In this document: positions 17,091-25,616 of the stretch, piece by piece | How positions within the stretch are numbered: the first letter of the stretch is position 1 | Layout of the letters: each line of letters starts with the position of its first letter | Assembly: GCA_026645935.1 (NCBI GenBank) | Contig: JAPKMP010000005.1 | Coordinates: forward strand, 146,855-210,854 | Reading direction: 5' to 3' | Source of the DNA: Candidatus Villigracilaceae bacterium | GTDB lineage: Bacteria > Chloroflexota > Anaerolineae > Anaerolineales > Villigracilaceae | DNA: 64,000 bases | Notes under the pieces: generated by a model | The model's database searches: none | The model's input: the letters and a program-made list of their open reading frames with translations, nothing else | What the model was told of the DNA's origin: nothing | Program-made: the position numbers and the translations under genes

Positions 17091-18149
17091 TTATCTCTCC
17101 ACACTTACGATCCCACCCACAGCATTCAAACGGAGGGTCCACGTACTGCCGGGTTGAAATTGTTGAAACTCTGTAACCGAACCGGGGGAATAGCCGATCT
17201 GTCCGTCGCTCGAGCTGAATGTGACCTGGAAGGATTCAGTGCTGTCACCGATGCGTTGTCCGCTGAAAACGGACGGCTCCGCATACACCGGGTAAAGGTC
17301 GTCCCCATCCAACTCATAAGTCTGGATGGTCGTCCATTCATCCACGGTATAACTGCAATACTGTTCGGTTTCGGTGCGGCATTCGGTGACAACCTCGGCG
17401 TATCCGTTGCCCCTGTCGATCGTTTTATCCTCGCAGATCTCCTGGCTCTCCGTTCGGCAGGAGACGTTGTACGCGTCTGAAGGCGGACTGCCGCGCTCGT
17501 TGTTATGGTCAACCGCACGGACTTCCTGAACGGGGACCGATGTCTTCCAATACACGCTGGTTACCGTCCCTTCCACGGTACGGCTCGGTAAAACGAATAG
17601 AAACAGAATTGCGCCGCAGCATAACAACAGAAAGGCGCCGATTCCCGCCGCGATCATCCAGTTGAATTTTTTCGGCTTTTCCTGTGGAACCGGCATTGCA
17701 CCAGCCTGGGGCTGCGCAGGTTTTGCCGGAGCAGGCTGGGTAACCTTTATCGGCGCACCGCAGTTGACACATTTCTTCGCCATTCCCGTGTTCTCGCTCC
17801 CGCAATTCGAGCAGATGAGTACCTTCGGCGCGGACGGAGCCGCCTGCATCACCTGCCCCGCTTGACGCGACTTGCCTTCCTTTAGATCCGCTCCGCACTG
17901 CGAGCAGGTCAATGCCGTTGCCGGGTTGCGCGTGCCGCAGAATCCACAGTGGATATCCGCCCCGGCTTTCGCGGCTTGGACCACTTTGTCATCTGTGATG
18001 AGCTTCTCCTCCACAGCACGCTGGAATTGAACGTTCTCAGGCTGCGGCGCGCCGCAATTCTCACAGGTCTTCACCGGACCCGGGTTGCGCCCATCGCAGT
18101 TCGGGCAGACCCATTCAAGTTGCACAACACCTTTTGTTCTTCTTTGCAT
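17091..18149 (-). CDS. Zinc-ribbon membrane protein
   Basis: 352 residues. Three CxxC...CxxC zinc ribbons occupy about residues 14-135 (CPNC/CENCG, CGFCG/CSQCG, CSNCG/CVNCG). A Pro-rich linker leads to one membrane helix (about 168-190), and an extracellular domain with four Cys follows. A cytosolic zinc-ribbon stack joined to an outside beta-rich domain suggests scaffold or sensing, but I know no function. Start backed by AGGAG upstream. Confidence 0.75.
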   Translation of the reverse strand: MQRRTKGVVQLEWVCPNCDGRNPGPVKTCENCGAPQPENVQFQRAVEEKLITDDKVVQAAKAGADIHCGFCGTRNPATALTCSQCGADLKEGKSRQAGQVMQAAPSAPKVLICSNCGSENTGMAKKCVNCGAPIKVTQPAPAKPAQPQAGAMPVPQEKPKKFNWMIAAGIGAFLLLCCGAILFLFVLPSRTVEGTVTSVYWKTSVPVQEVRAVDHNNERGSPPSDAYNVSCRTESQEICEDKTIDRGNGYAEVVTECRTETEQYCSYTVDEWTTIQTYELDGDDLYPVYAEPSVFSGQRIGDSTESFQVTFSSSDGQIGYSPGSVTEFQQFQPGSTWTLRLNAVGGIVSVER

Positions 18150-18206
18150 CGAGAACTCCTGTTGATCTGGCGCAGAGTCTATTATGATGATGACTCCGCA
18201 AAAATT

Positions 18207-19211
18207 TCAAATTCCGTGTCGTTTCCTGATCTCATTCAAACGCGGCTCGAAGTCCGGTTCCTTGTACGGAGACCTGTCATCCGCTTCATCCCTTAAGGGA
18301 CGGTGCATCAGCGCGTCGAAGACTGCCGCCGCCCCGTTGGCGACGTTATGCGGGTCGTATCCGCCCTCCAGCACAAAGATGATCTTTCCGCCGCAGATTT
18401 CATCCGCCATTTGAACAAGCTTCCTCGAGACCTCATAAAACCCGCGCATCGATAACCCCAACGAAGTAATGGGATCGTTCCAATGCGAATCAAACCCTGC
18501 AGACACGAGCAACATTTCAGGTTTGAACGACTCAACCATCGGCTTAAAGATAAAGTCTGCGATTTGGGAAAAGGTTTCATCCCCCGCGTGAGGCGGGAGC
18601 GGTACGTTGACGAGTCGATTCCTGGCATCAGGCGCATCGTCCAGCCAGCCGGTGCCGGGGTAGATTCCCCACTGATGCGTGGAGATAAATCCCGCGCGGT
18701 CTTCGTTCAATAAACAGGCCTGAGTCCCGTTGCCGTGATGCGCGTCATAGTCTATGACCATCACGCGTTTCATCCCTTTCGCCAGCAGGTCTTTTGCGGC
18801 AATGGCGATATTGCTGAAAATGCAAAAACCCATCGCACGATCCGGTTCGGCATGATGCCCTGGCGGGCGGACGACGGCAAATGCGTTGTTCGCATCGCCG
18901 TTCATCACAGCGCGGGAGCAGGTTAACACTCCGCCCGCGGCGAGCTTGGCGTCTTCATAAGAAGTTCGAGTCACGAAGGTTGGTGCATAATCGATGATGC
19001 CCGGTCCCTCCTTACAGACTTCATTTATCGCTTCGATCATCCGCGGTGGATGAACCAGAGTCAAGTCTTCTTCATTTGCCGAAACGGCTTCGATCTTTTG
19101 CGCGCCAAAAGTTGGGAGTAAAGACTCCAAGATCTCCAGCCTCGCCGGCTGTTCGGGATGATCCGGGAATTCATGCTCCCGCGAAGGGACGAATGTATAC
19201 ATCGTGGCCAT
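18207..19211 (-). CDS. Histone-deacetylase-family (AcuC/HdaH-like) deacetylase
   Basis: 334 residues of the arginase/deacetylase fold. Zinc and catalytic motifs are all present: RPPGHHAEPDRAMGFC, VIDYDAHHGNGTQ, SAGFDSH and LEGGYD. Bacterial members act on acetyl-lysine (acetyl-CoA synthetase) or on acetylpolyamines; the substrate is not decided here. The ATG at 19211 follows a TATAAT box with only 6 nt between, so a leaderless mRNA is likely; the upstream TTG at 19217 would lie inside that promoter and is rejected. Confidence 0.88.
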   Translation of the reverse strand: MATMYTFVPSREHEFPDHPEQPARLEILESLLPTFGAQKIEAVSANEEDLTLVHPPRMIEAINEVCKEGPGIIDYAPTFVTRTSYEDAKLAAGGVLTCSRAVMNGDANNAFAVVRPPGHHAEPDRAMGFCIFSNIAIAAKDLLAKGMKRVMVIDYDAHHGNGTQACLLNEDRAGFISTHQWGIYPGTGWLDDAPDARNRLVNVPLPPHAGDETFSQIADFIFKPMVESFKPEMLLVSAGFDSHWNDPITSLGLSMRGFYEVSRKLVQMADEICGGKIIFVLEGGYDPHNVANGAAAVFDALMHRPLRDEADDRSPYKEPDFEPRLNEIRKRHGI

Positions 19212-19223
19212 GGACAAATTATA
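19212..19223 (-). promoter_or_regulatory. Leaderless-type promoter of the deacetylase gene
   Basis: The minus strand reads TATAAT (19218-19223), TTGTCC, then ATG. Transcription starting 6-7 nt after the -10 box would begin at the start codon. No Shine-Dalgarno is present. Confidence 0.6.
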
Positions 19224-19286
19224 GCCCCCATATTGCTATTGCATAAATCCCCAATACGAATCGATCTTTGATTCTTCAAAAGATAC

Positions 19287-19330
19287 CGCCGCCTGCCAGC
19301 ATGGGGGGGACATGCTGGGCAGAGCGGCGG
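19287..19330. repeat. Long imperfect hairpin
   Basis: CCGCCGCCTGCCAGCATG and CATGCTGGGCAGAGCGGCGG pair across a G-rich loop with two bulged bases. It lies between the NYN gene end and the deacetylase promoter. On the minus strand TATCTTTT follows, a poor U-run, so terminator use is doubtful. Confidence 0.5.
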
Positions 19331-19441
19331 ATGACACCAGAATACCAGTAAAAGGGAGGGCAGGTGTCGATGAAGATAATATACACCTTTTTTATCCGTA
19401 TTGCAATAGAAAAACATGAGAAAAAGGTACTATCGGGTACG

Positions 19442-19906
19442 CTATCTCCCCTGCTTGAAGATTCTCAGCCACTCCTCCACTTCCTGTTTGGATAATTGCG
19501 CTTCCTCCTGGCTTGATTTTTGTCCGGTTGAGAGGGCGGCTCTTAATTGATCGACAAACTCTTCAGATCGGATCGTCACTGCTTTGTTCGCCTTTACCAT
19601 CGCCTGCACTTCGCGGTCGGAGGAGACCACAGACCAGTTCCCTGCCGCCTTGCCCATCGACTCCAACCGCCTGCAGATGGCGGAATCGGCCGTCAATCCC
19701 TGCCTTACGAAATGCGCCTTGATAATGCCGATTTTTCGCATCCCCGCCTGGCCGGCAGGCGCGCCGTCGAAATAAACCTCCACCGGATGGCGCGTGATCC
19801 GCACAAAGTCCTGCAAGAGGCGCACAAGTTCCAATTCATCGTCCGGTTCATCGAGGCGCAATCCAAGCTTGGGAATCAGGTTATGTCCGTCGATCAAGTA
19901 GGGCAT
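19442..19906 (-). CDS. NYN-domain (YacP/Rae1-like) putative ribonuclease
   Basis: 154 residues. It begins MPYLIDGHNLIPKL, the DGHN block of PIN-like NYN nucleases, and has VYFDGAP, the DS of ADSAICRR and the VSSDREV acidic block. These supply the metal-binding Asps. Bacillus homologues cleave mRNA on the ribosome; the target here is unknown. The C-terminus is a charged helix. The start codon lies 6 nt after TACAAT, so the mRNA is probably leaderless. Confidence 0.82.
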   Translation of the reverse strand: MPYLIDGHNLIPKLGLRLDEPDDELELVRLLQDFVRITRHPVEVYFDGAPAGQAGMRKIGIIKAHFVRQGLTADSAICRRLESMGKAAGNWSVVSSDREVQAMVKANKAVTIRSEEFVDQLRAALSTGQKSSQEEAQLSKQEVEEWLRIFKQGR

Positions 19907-19918
19907 CCACGCATTGTA
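19907..19918 (-). promoter_or_regulatory. Leaderless-type promoter of the NYN gene
   Basis: Minus strand: TACAAT (19913-19918), GCGTGG, ATG. Same spacing as other genes here. Confidence 0.55.
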
Positions 19919-19963
19919 CTTTAAAAAGCGGTTTTCACTTGCGAGGTGGCCGCCGTTCGCGGA

Positions 19964-20383
19964 CTATGTTGCTTCCACCACCTTGGTCATCACATCGAAG
20001 GTCGGCGGGTGCTCGAGCGTTTTCTTGACCTTACACAACTCCGCCGAACGGATCAGCGCCGCATGATACTGTTCGGGGAATGTGGGCGGGACCTGGATCT
20101 CCAATTCGATGTGATCCATCAGACCGGTCGCCGGGTTCGGGTGATGATGCTGAATGATACGGATGCCCTCGGTGGGCAGGTTTCGCTGGCGACAAAACCC
20201 CAGCACATAAATGCCCGCGCAAGTGCCGATGGATGCCAGGAACAACTCGAAGGGCATCGGCGCGGTGTCGTCGTTCGGCTGGTCGGTTTTTACCGTATGC
20301 CCGCGGAAGTGCGCGTCCACTTTTTGCCCGCCGGGGAAGTCAATGATCATGTCCATATGGAACTCTCCAAATTTGATTTGCAT
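19964..20383 (-). CDS. OsmC/Ohr-family protein
   Basis: 139 residues. The family blocks are MPFELFLASIGTCAGIYVLGFCRQR, carrying the two conserved Cys of OsmC-like peroxide reductases (one on each side of the central helix), and the C-terminal ELCKVKKTL. It probably reduces organic hydroperoxides in the cytoplasm, as a YhfA/OsmC-like subgroup member. It ends close to the NYN start and is transcribed on the same strand. Confidence 0.82.
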   Translation of the reverse strand: MQIKFGEFHMDMIIDFPGGQKVDAHFRGHTVKTDQPNDDTAPMPFELFLASIGTCAGIYVLGFCRQRNLPTEGIRIIQHHHPNPATGLMDHIELEIQVPPTFPEQYHAALIRSAELCKVKKTLEHPPTFDVMTKVVEAT

Positions 20384-20505
20384 ATTTTGGACGCGTAATC
20401 CTTTCCCATGTTACGAACGTTCATCGTGGATTTGGAGTGACGTTTGTCATCATCCGGCAATTGCATCGGATTCAGTCCAGTTTCGTAGATTAACGCGTAT
20501 AAACC

Positions 20506-20532
20506 TTGCCGATTCCAAAATCCGAATATAAT
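20506..20532 (+). promoter_or_regulatory. Promoter of the DUF1232-sugar dehydrogenase pair
   Basis: TTGCCG (20506-20511), 15-nt spacer, TATAAT (20527-20532). The leader then carries AAAAGGAG before ATG 20557. The spacer is short by two bases, so the -35 is uncertain. Confidence 0.45.
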
Positions 20533-20556
20533 GAAGTTGCCAAAAAGGAGAACATA

Positions 20557-20916
20557 ATGACCGAGAAAAAAGCCTCTGATATCATCGTCCCCCAGCAGGG
20601 CGGTGTGGTGCGTAATATTCTCAACCAGCTTAAACTCATCTTCAGGCTGATGGGAGATCGCCGGGTCAGTTTTCTTGCAAAACTGATTCCCGTCGGCACA
20701 TTGATCTATCTCGTATCCCCCATTGACGCCGTATCCCTGCCAATTATCGGTGTGGTGGACGACGCCGCTCTGCTCTGGCTAGGCTCCTATATCTTCACGG
20801 AACTCTGCCCGCCCGAAGTTGTGCTGGAACATATGAAGGCGCTGGCTGGAAACATGAAACCGAACGATGTCAACGACGACGTTGTGGACGGCGAGACGAC
20901 TGAAGCAAAAGAATAA
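20557..20916 (+). CDS. DUF1232 (YkvA-like) membrane protein
   Basis: 119 residues from the ATG at 20557, which has AAGGAG 7 nt upstream. The core LIPVGTLIYLVSPIDAVSLPIIGVVDDAALL contains the family YLxSPxD and DD signatures in a hairpin of two membrane helices. Function of the family is not established. Six bases separate it from the next gene, so the pair forms an operon. Confidence 0.82.
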   Translation: MTEKKASDIIVPQQGGVVRNILNQLKLIFRLMGDRRVSFLAKLIPVGTLIYLVSPIDAVSLPIIGVVDDAALLWLGSYIFTELCPPEVVLEHMKALAGNMKPNDVNDDVVDGETTEAKE

Positions 20917-20922
20917 AGACGA

Positions 20923-22149
20923 ATGAAAAGAATAATAATTCTATTAATCCTCCCGTTGCTCGCCTGCAGATGGAATGCACTCTTTGTTGCGCAAACCAGT
21001 ACTCCCTTCCCTGTTAGTACCGGCGATTCGATTCCACAAACCGAAACCCTGCCTCAGCCGGTTACCAACACACCCCAAGCCAGCGAAACGCCGATCACGC
21101 AGGCAAACAGCTTCCCCGACTCGAGCGGATTTACCTGGATCCCCATCCTCAGCGGGTTGGACCGCCCCGTGGATGTGCAATCTGCGTTCGACGGCTCAGG
21201 ACGATTGTTCGTCATCGAGAAATACGGCGCCATCCGCATCTATAAAGACGGTCAACTCAAGCCCCAGCCCTTCTTGAACATCGACGATCGCGTCAATGAC
21301 GAAGGAAACGAGATGGGTCTGCTTGGGTTGGCGTTTCATCCACAGTACGAAAGCAACGGGCATTTCTACGTCAACTACACCGGCGCGGGTGGGCACACGC
21401 GCATTTCGCGCTTTCAAGCCAGCGGCGATACCGCCGACCCGGCCAGTGAACTGGTAATGATGGTAGTGGAACAGCCCTACCGGAATCATAACGGGGGTGC
21501 GCTCGCCTTCGGACCCGACGGCTTCCTCTACATAGGACTTGGCGACGGCGGATCGGGCGGCGACCCGATGAAAAACGGGCAGAACAAGGGTTCTCTTTTG
21601 GGAAAAATCCTTCGCATCGATGTGAATAACGGCGACACGTATTCCATCCCGGCTGATAACCCTTTCGGCAATGAGGTCTGGGCATACGGGCTTCGCAACC
21701 CCTGGCGCCTATCTTTCGACCGAGTCACGGGCGACCTGTGGATCGGCGATGTGGGACAGAACCAATATGAAGAGATAGATTATCTGCCGGCTGGTTCGCC
21801 TGGAGGCGCAAATTTCGGCTGGAGTCTGATGGAAGGCAACCATGGCTACGACACGATCGTCCCTCAACCCGGCTTGCTTCTCCCCGCCGCGGAATACAGC
21901 CACGACTTTGGTTGTTCCGTCACAGGCGGATATGTCTATCGCGGCTCGATGCCTGAGTGGTACGGTGTCTATGTCTACGGCGATTATTGCTCGGGAACGA
22001 TCTGGGGGCTGATTCCAGTCGATGGGCAGTGGCAGTCACAAGTCTTGTTCGAGGCGGTGGCGACGATCACCTCCTTCGGTGAGGATGAATCCAGCGAGTT
22101 GTATTTCTCCAGCGATAACGGAAGTGTTTACATCCTTGCAAGGAAATAA
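20923..22149 (+). CDS. PQQ-dependent aldose sugar dehydrogenase-like lipoprotein
   Basis: 408 residues. A signal peptide with lipobox-like LPLLAC and a Thr/Pro linker precede a six-bladed GSDH/sorbosone dehydrogenase propeller. Family blocks: GLLGLAFHPQY, YRNHNGGALAFGPDG (with the catalytic His region), GLGDGGSGGDP, GLRNPWRLSFD and GDVGQNQYEEID. It should oxidise aldoses outside the membrane with PQQ. No pqq genes are in the window. Second gene of an operon with DUF1232. Confidence 0.88.
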   Translation: MKRIIILLILPLLACRWNALFVAQTSTPFPVSTGDSIPQTETLPQPVTNTPQASETPITQANSFPDSSGFTWIPILSGLDRPVDVQSAFDGSGRLFVIEKYGAIRIYKDGQLKPQPFLNIDDRVNDEGNEMGLLGLAFHPQYESNGHFYVNYTGAGGHTRISRFQASGDTADPASELVMMVVEQPYRNHNGGALAFGPDGFLYIGLGDGGSGGDPMKNGQNKGSLLGKILRIDVNNGDTYSIPADNPFGNEVWAYGLRNPWRLSFDRVTGDLWIGDVGQNQYEEIDYLPAGSPGGANFGWSLMEGNHGYDTIVPQPGLLLPAAEYSHDFGCSVTGGYVYRGSMPEWYGVYVYGDYCSGTIWGLIPVDGQWQSQVLFEAVATITSFGEDESSELYFSSDNGSVYILARK

Positions 22150-22194
22150 AGACATATCATATCCATAATAAGCGGTTTGTCATTCGAGTCTGTG

Positions 22195-22225
22195 ACGCCT
22201 GTCACTGGTAAGGCAGGCGTTTTCC
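22195..22225 (+). terminator. Intrinsic terminator after sugar dehydrogenase gene
   Basis: ACGCCTG (22195-22201) pairs with CAGGCGT (22214-22220) around a 12-nt loop, followed by TTTCC. The U-run is short. Confidence 0.6.
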
Positions 22226-22258
22226 ATTTAAACTGGGAGTGCAGAGTCAGGAGGCAGT

Positions 22259-22480
22259 ATGGCAAAGAAGGTTTGGCAGGTTGAAAAAACCAAATACTGC
22301 GAGCACGTGCAGGAAGTCATTGCCATCGAAGTCGAGGTTGTCTACCCGGCTGAGCATCTGCCTGAGCAAGCCCCGCGCATCCGTGCAAGGCGTTGTTCGA
22401 AAGCATTGGAGTGCAACTGCGTCGAACATCCCGCCTGTTCATTGAGCGGAACGAACCCTGACATTGATCCTGTTGAATAG
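22259..22480 (+). CDS. Small Cys-rich protein
   Basis: 73 residues; the start is fixed by a strong AGGAGG 5 nt upstream. It contains CEH, RRCS, ECNC, EHPAC: six Cys and two His near the C-terminus that could bind a metal. No signal peptide. The function is unknown. It converges on the tungstate/molybdate operon. Confidence 0.6.
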   Translation: MAKKVWQVEKTKYCEHVQEVIAIEVEVVYPAEHLPEQAPRIRARRCSKALECNCVEHPACSLSGTNPDIDPVE

Positions 22481-22543
22481 AACAGCAGTAAAACGCTGTT
22501 CATCCAAACTCTCTCTCCTCCCTCTGAGTTGGTCTAAAGGCTG

Positions 22544-22562
22544 CGCCGCGCACTGCGCGGCG
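22544..22562. repeat. GC-rich hairpin after the transport operon
   Basis: CGCCGCG / CGCGGCG stem, CACTG loop, 8 nt beyond the ATPase stop on the minus strand. No U-run follows. Confidence 0.45.
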
Positions 22563-22569
22563 TATGCCG

Positions 22570-23280
22570 TTAAAGCCCGCGCACAAAGTCCCGCACGCTT
22601 GCATCAGCGGGACCGTTTTTTACCTCTTTCGGCTTCCCAACCTGCTTCAATTCATGGTTGATGATGACAGCAACCCGATCGCCGAATTGAGACGCTTCTT
22701 TCAGGTTGTGGGTTACAAAAATGGTCGTGCGGTGATCATCGCCCAGGACGCGCGAAAGATCTTCGAGCAGTTTTTCGCGCGTCTGCGGGTCGACCGCGGA
22801 GAATGGCTCATCCATCAAAAGTAATTCGGGATCGAGGACGAACGCCCGCGCCAGGCTGACGCGCTGCGCCTCACCCCCGGAGAGTTGACCGGCTCTGCGG
22901 TCTAAAAGTTTTTCCACGCCCATGGCTTTTGCCCACCTATGGACTCGCTCGTGCCTTTCCTTTTTATCCACGCTGCGGAATTTCAGCCCCAGCGCAATAT
23001 TCTCACGGACCGACAGATCCATCAGCAGCGGGTCTTGAAAAACGAAAGCGATTCGCCTGCGGTAGTCGAGGTCGCTCCATTCCCTTTGTGGTTTACCATG
23101 CAGGGAAATATCGCCCCTGGATGATTTGAGCAAGCGGGCCAACACCAGCAAAAATGTGCTTTTCCCCGCCCCGTTCGGACCCACCACAGCAAGCGTCTCG
23201 CCTTTGCGGATGTCGAGCGATTCGATCTTGAGCGCATCGCGCCCATTGCGTTGGACGAGCAGATTTTTTATCGCAATCAT
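22570..23280 (-). CDS. Tungstate/molybdate ABC transporter ATPase
   Basis: 236 residues from the ATG at 23280, which overlaps the previous stop as ATGA. Walker A GPNGAGKST, Q-loop FQDPLL, signature LSGGEAQRVSLARA, Walker B LLLMDEPF and the switch His in VTHNL are all present. There is no C-terminal Mo-binding domain as in ModC, which fits TupC. It is the only ATPase in an operon with two permeases, so it may power both. Confidence 0.87.
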   Translation of the reverse strand: MIAIKNLLVQRNGRDALKIESLDIRKGETLAVVGPNGAGKSTFLLVLARLLKSSRGDISLHGKPQREWSDLDYRRRIAFVFQDPLLMDLSVRENIALGLKFRSVDKKERHERVHRWAKAMGVEKLLDRRAGQLSGGEAQRVSLARAFVLDPELLLMDEPFSAVDPQTREKLLEDLSRVLGDDHRTTIFVTHNLKEASQFGDRVAVIINHELKQVGKPKEVKNGPADASVRDFVRGL

Positions 23281-23930
23281 TTGCGCGCCCCTTTTTGCTG
23301 GATCCACGTCAATGCGAGATTGATGAGATAAGTGATGATCAGCAACAACGCGCTGAGCGCGAGCGCTTGATCGAACTCACCCTTGGAGGTTTCGAGCACA
23401 ATGGCAGTGGTCAGCACGCGCGTCTGCCCGCGGATGTTTCCGCCCACCATCATGGACGCGCCCACTTCAGAGATGACCGAGCCGAAGCCTGCCATGAGCG
23501 CCGCCAATAACGGAAGCCGCGCTTCCCGCCATAAGTGTAAGATCATTTGCGGACGCGAGGCGCCGAGTCCCAATAGTTGTTGCTGCAGACGCGGGTCGAG
23601 AGCTTCGAGCGCGGCGGCTGTGAGCCCCATCACCACAGGCGCGGAGATGACCGTTTGCGCGATGACGATCGCCCAGGGTGTGTATATGAGGCGCAAATCC
23701 CCGAGCGGACCACTGCGCCAGAGAGTCATTGCCACGACCAAGCCAACCACGACAGGCGGAAGCGCCATGCCTGTGTTTACGATGGTTAGCAACACTGAAC
23801 GGCCTGGGAATCTTCCCAGGGCGAGCCAGGTTCCAAACGGGAGGCCTATGATAAGACTGATCGTTGTGGCAAGCAGTGAAACCTGTAAAGACAGGGTTGT
23901 GATTTCAAAGATTTCAGGATTGAAGGACAT
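23277..23930 (-). CDS. tupB: Tungstate ABC permease (TupB-like)
   Basis: 217 residues from the ATG at 23930; a TTG at 23936 overlaps the upstream stop and is also possible. About five membrane helices. The block EVGASMMVGGNIRGQTRVLTTAI is characteristic of TupB and contains the EAA-type loop contacting the ATPase. Translationally coupled to the genes on both sides. Specificity for tungstate is from family resemblance. Confidence 0.82.
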   Translation of the reverse strand: MSFNPEIFEITTLSLQVSLLATTISLIIGLPFGTWLALGRFPGRSVLLTIVNTGMALPPVVVGLVVAMTLWRSGPLGDLRLIYTPWAIVIAQTVISAPVVMGLTAAALEALDPRLQQQLLGLGASRPQMILHLWREARLPLLAALMAGFGSVISEVGASMMVGGNIRGQTRVLTTAIVLETSKGEFDQALALSALLLIITYLINLALTWIQQKGARK

Positions 23931-23932
23931 GA

Positions 23933-24754
23933 TCAATAGTCACGCGTTTCTTCCTTATGGCTTTCCAATCTGCGTGTGAGGAGCAGAAGCAGGATCGAGA
24001 CAATGACCAGAAGAGACGAGAGCGCAATGGCAATTCCCAAACTGCGTTCCAGGCCGAGGTAGATGGCGAGAGGCATGGTTTGAGTGACGCCTTCCAGATT
24101 TCCTGCAAAGAGGATCGTCGCTCCGAATTCGCCGATGGCGCGCGTCCATGTAAGGATGGATCCACTTAAGATCGCACGCCCGGAGAGCGGGATCATGATA
24201 TGGCGAAAGACCTGCCAGTTGTTACTTCCCTCCACATATGCGGCTTCGAGGATCTGCGGGTCCACCTCAGCAAACCCGATTCGCGCAGAGCGGACGAATA
24301 ATGGCGCAGAAACGAATGTTTGCGCAAGAATGACCGCCGTGGTCGTAAATGGAATGGTGATCCCAAGCATCCCGAACCATTCTCCGAACAATCCCTGCCT
24401 GCCAAAAGCGATCAACAGTGCAATGCCCGCCACCGAAGGCGGAAGGACGACGGGCAAGTCGATCGCGAGTTCCAGGAGGGTTTTGTTTTTGAATTTTCCG
24501 CGCGCCAGAACGAAAGCCAGCGGAGTTCCAGTAATGACAGCGGTCAAGGTGCTGATCGAGCTGGTCAACAAACTCAACCGTAGTGCAGAGAGCGCCCTGG
24601 GTTCGGTCACAAAATGGAACATGCCGTCCATGCCGGCGCGCCAGAGAAGGGAAAAAACCGGCAATGCGAGCAGCACGATCAAAAGAAGACTTGGCGCCAG
24701 GAACAGCCATTCAGCGTACTTGAAAAAGGGGGTCGTTTTCCGCGGAGATGCCAT
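23933..24754 (-). CDS. modB: Molybdate ABC permease (ModB-like)
   Basis: 273 residues from ATG 24754; a GTG at 24763 is an alternative. Six hydrophobic segments and the BPD permease loop EAAYVEGSNNWQVFRHIMIPL, then RAIGEFGATILFAGN typical of ModB/CysT-like permeases. It follows modA directly and precedes tupB, so two permeases of different oxyanion families share an operon. Confidence 0.85.
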   Translation of the reverse strand: MASPRKTTPFFKYAEWLFLAPSLLLIVLLALPVFSLLWRAGMDGMFHFVTEPRALSALRLSLLTSSISTLTAVITGTPLAFVLARGKFKNKTLLELAIDLPVVLPPSVAGIALLIAFGRQGLFGEWFGMLGITIPFTTTAVILAQTFVSAPLFVRSARIGFAEVDPQILEAAYVEGSNNWQVFRHIMIPLSGRAILSGSILTWTRAIGEFGATILFAGNLEGVTQTMPLAIYLGLERSLGIAIALSSLLVIVSILLLLLTRRLESHKEETRDY

Positions 24755-24783
24755 GACACTCACATGAAGTGAGTGGTTTTATA

Positions 24784-25563
24784 TCATGGATTCACCGGTG
24801 TAAAACCCCATCTTTCAAGAATGGTCTGCCCCTCGGGAGATAGCACAAAGTCAATGAAAGCCTGCGCGGTTTCTGCATTGGTCGAGTTTGCCAGAGACGC
24901 GATGGGATATTCCGCGGTTACGTTGAAACCGGCAGGGATTTCGATGGCCTTTAATTCAGGCGCGGTCATGGCATCCGAGACATAGACGATGCTCGCATCC
25001 GCTTCGCCCAACTGAACCTTGGCCAATGCCTGCCTGATATTGTCTTCATTTGAAACGAGGTTCGCCAGGACCCGTCCGCTGAAATCGGCTCCGAACTGCT
25101 CGTTGAGATTCTCCAAAACTTGACGCGCATACTTCCCGGCAGGGACTTCTTCTGCAGCAAGAACCAGTTTTATGCCAGGTTTGCCAAGGTCTTCAAGCGA
25201 CACGATGTTTCCCGGGTTGTTCTGCGGCAGGGTGACCGCCAGTTGATTGGTGAGAAAGATTTGCGAAACACCATCAGCGATCAACGACTGCGCGATCAGT
25301 GCATCCATCTCTTTAAGATTGGCAGAAGCGAAAATATCCGCCGGTGCGCCTTGTTCGATTTGAGTCCGCAGGTTTTGCGAGCCGCCGAAATTAAATGCGA
25401 CAGTAACATTCGGATCGGCGGCTTCAAAGGCTGCTCCGATTTCCGTGAAGGCATCGGTCAGAGAGGCGGCAGCGTAGACGGTCAGTGTTCGGGGCTGAGA
25501 CGCGGACTGGCATGCGCCAAACAACAAGGCAAGGAAGATAAACGGCAGAGATATCTTTTTCAC
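24784..25563 (-). CDS. modA: Molybdate-binding lipoprotein ModA
   Basis: 259 residues from the GTG at 25563. The signal peptide ends in the lipobox LLFGAC. Family blocks: LTVYAAASLTDAFTEI, FNFGGSQNLRTQIEQGAPADIF and YVSDAM. It captures molybdate outside and hands it to ModB. A TATAAT box ends 7 nt before the GTG, so transcription may start at the codon itself, giving modA its own leaderless promoter within the cluster. The upstream ATG at 25596 is less likely. Confidence 0.88.
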   Translation of the reverse strand: MKKISLPFIFLALLFGACQSASQPRTLTVYAAASLTDAFTEIGAAFEAADPNVTVAFNFGGSQNLRTQIEQGAPADIFASANLKEMDALIAQSLIADGVSQIFLTNQLAVTLPQNNPGNIVSLEDLGKPGIKLVLAAEEVPAGKYARQVLENLNEQFGADFSGRVLANLVSNEDNIRQALAKVQLGEADASIVYVSDAMTAPELKAIEIPAGFNVTAEYPIASLANSTNAETAQAFIDFVLSPEGQTILERWGFTPVNP

Positions 25564-25576
25564 AGGTTTGATTATA
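25564..25576 (-). promoter_or_regulatory. Leaderless-type promoter of modA
   Basis: Minus strand: TATAAT (25571-25576), CAAACCT, GTG. No Shine-Dalgarno. It suggests modA-modB-tupB-ATPase can be transcribed apart from tupA. Confidence 0.5.
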
Positions 25577-25616
25577 CAGAAACGGGGACGATTCACATGA
25601 ACCGTCCCTGCGAATC

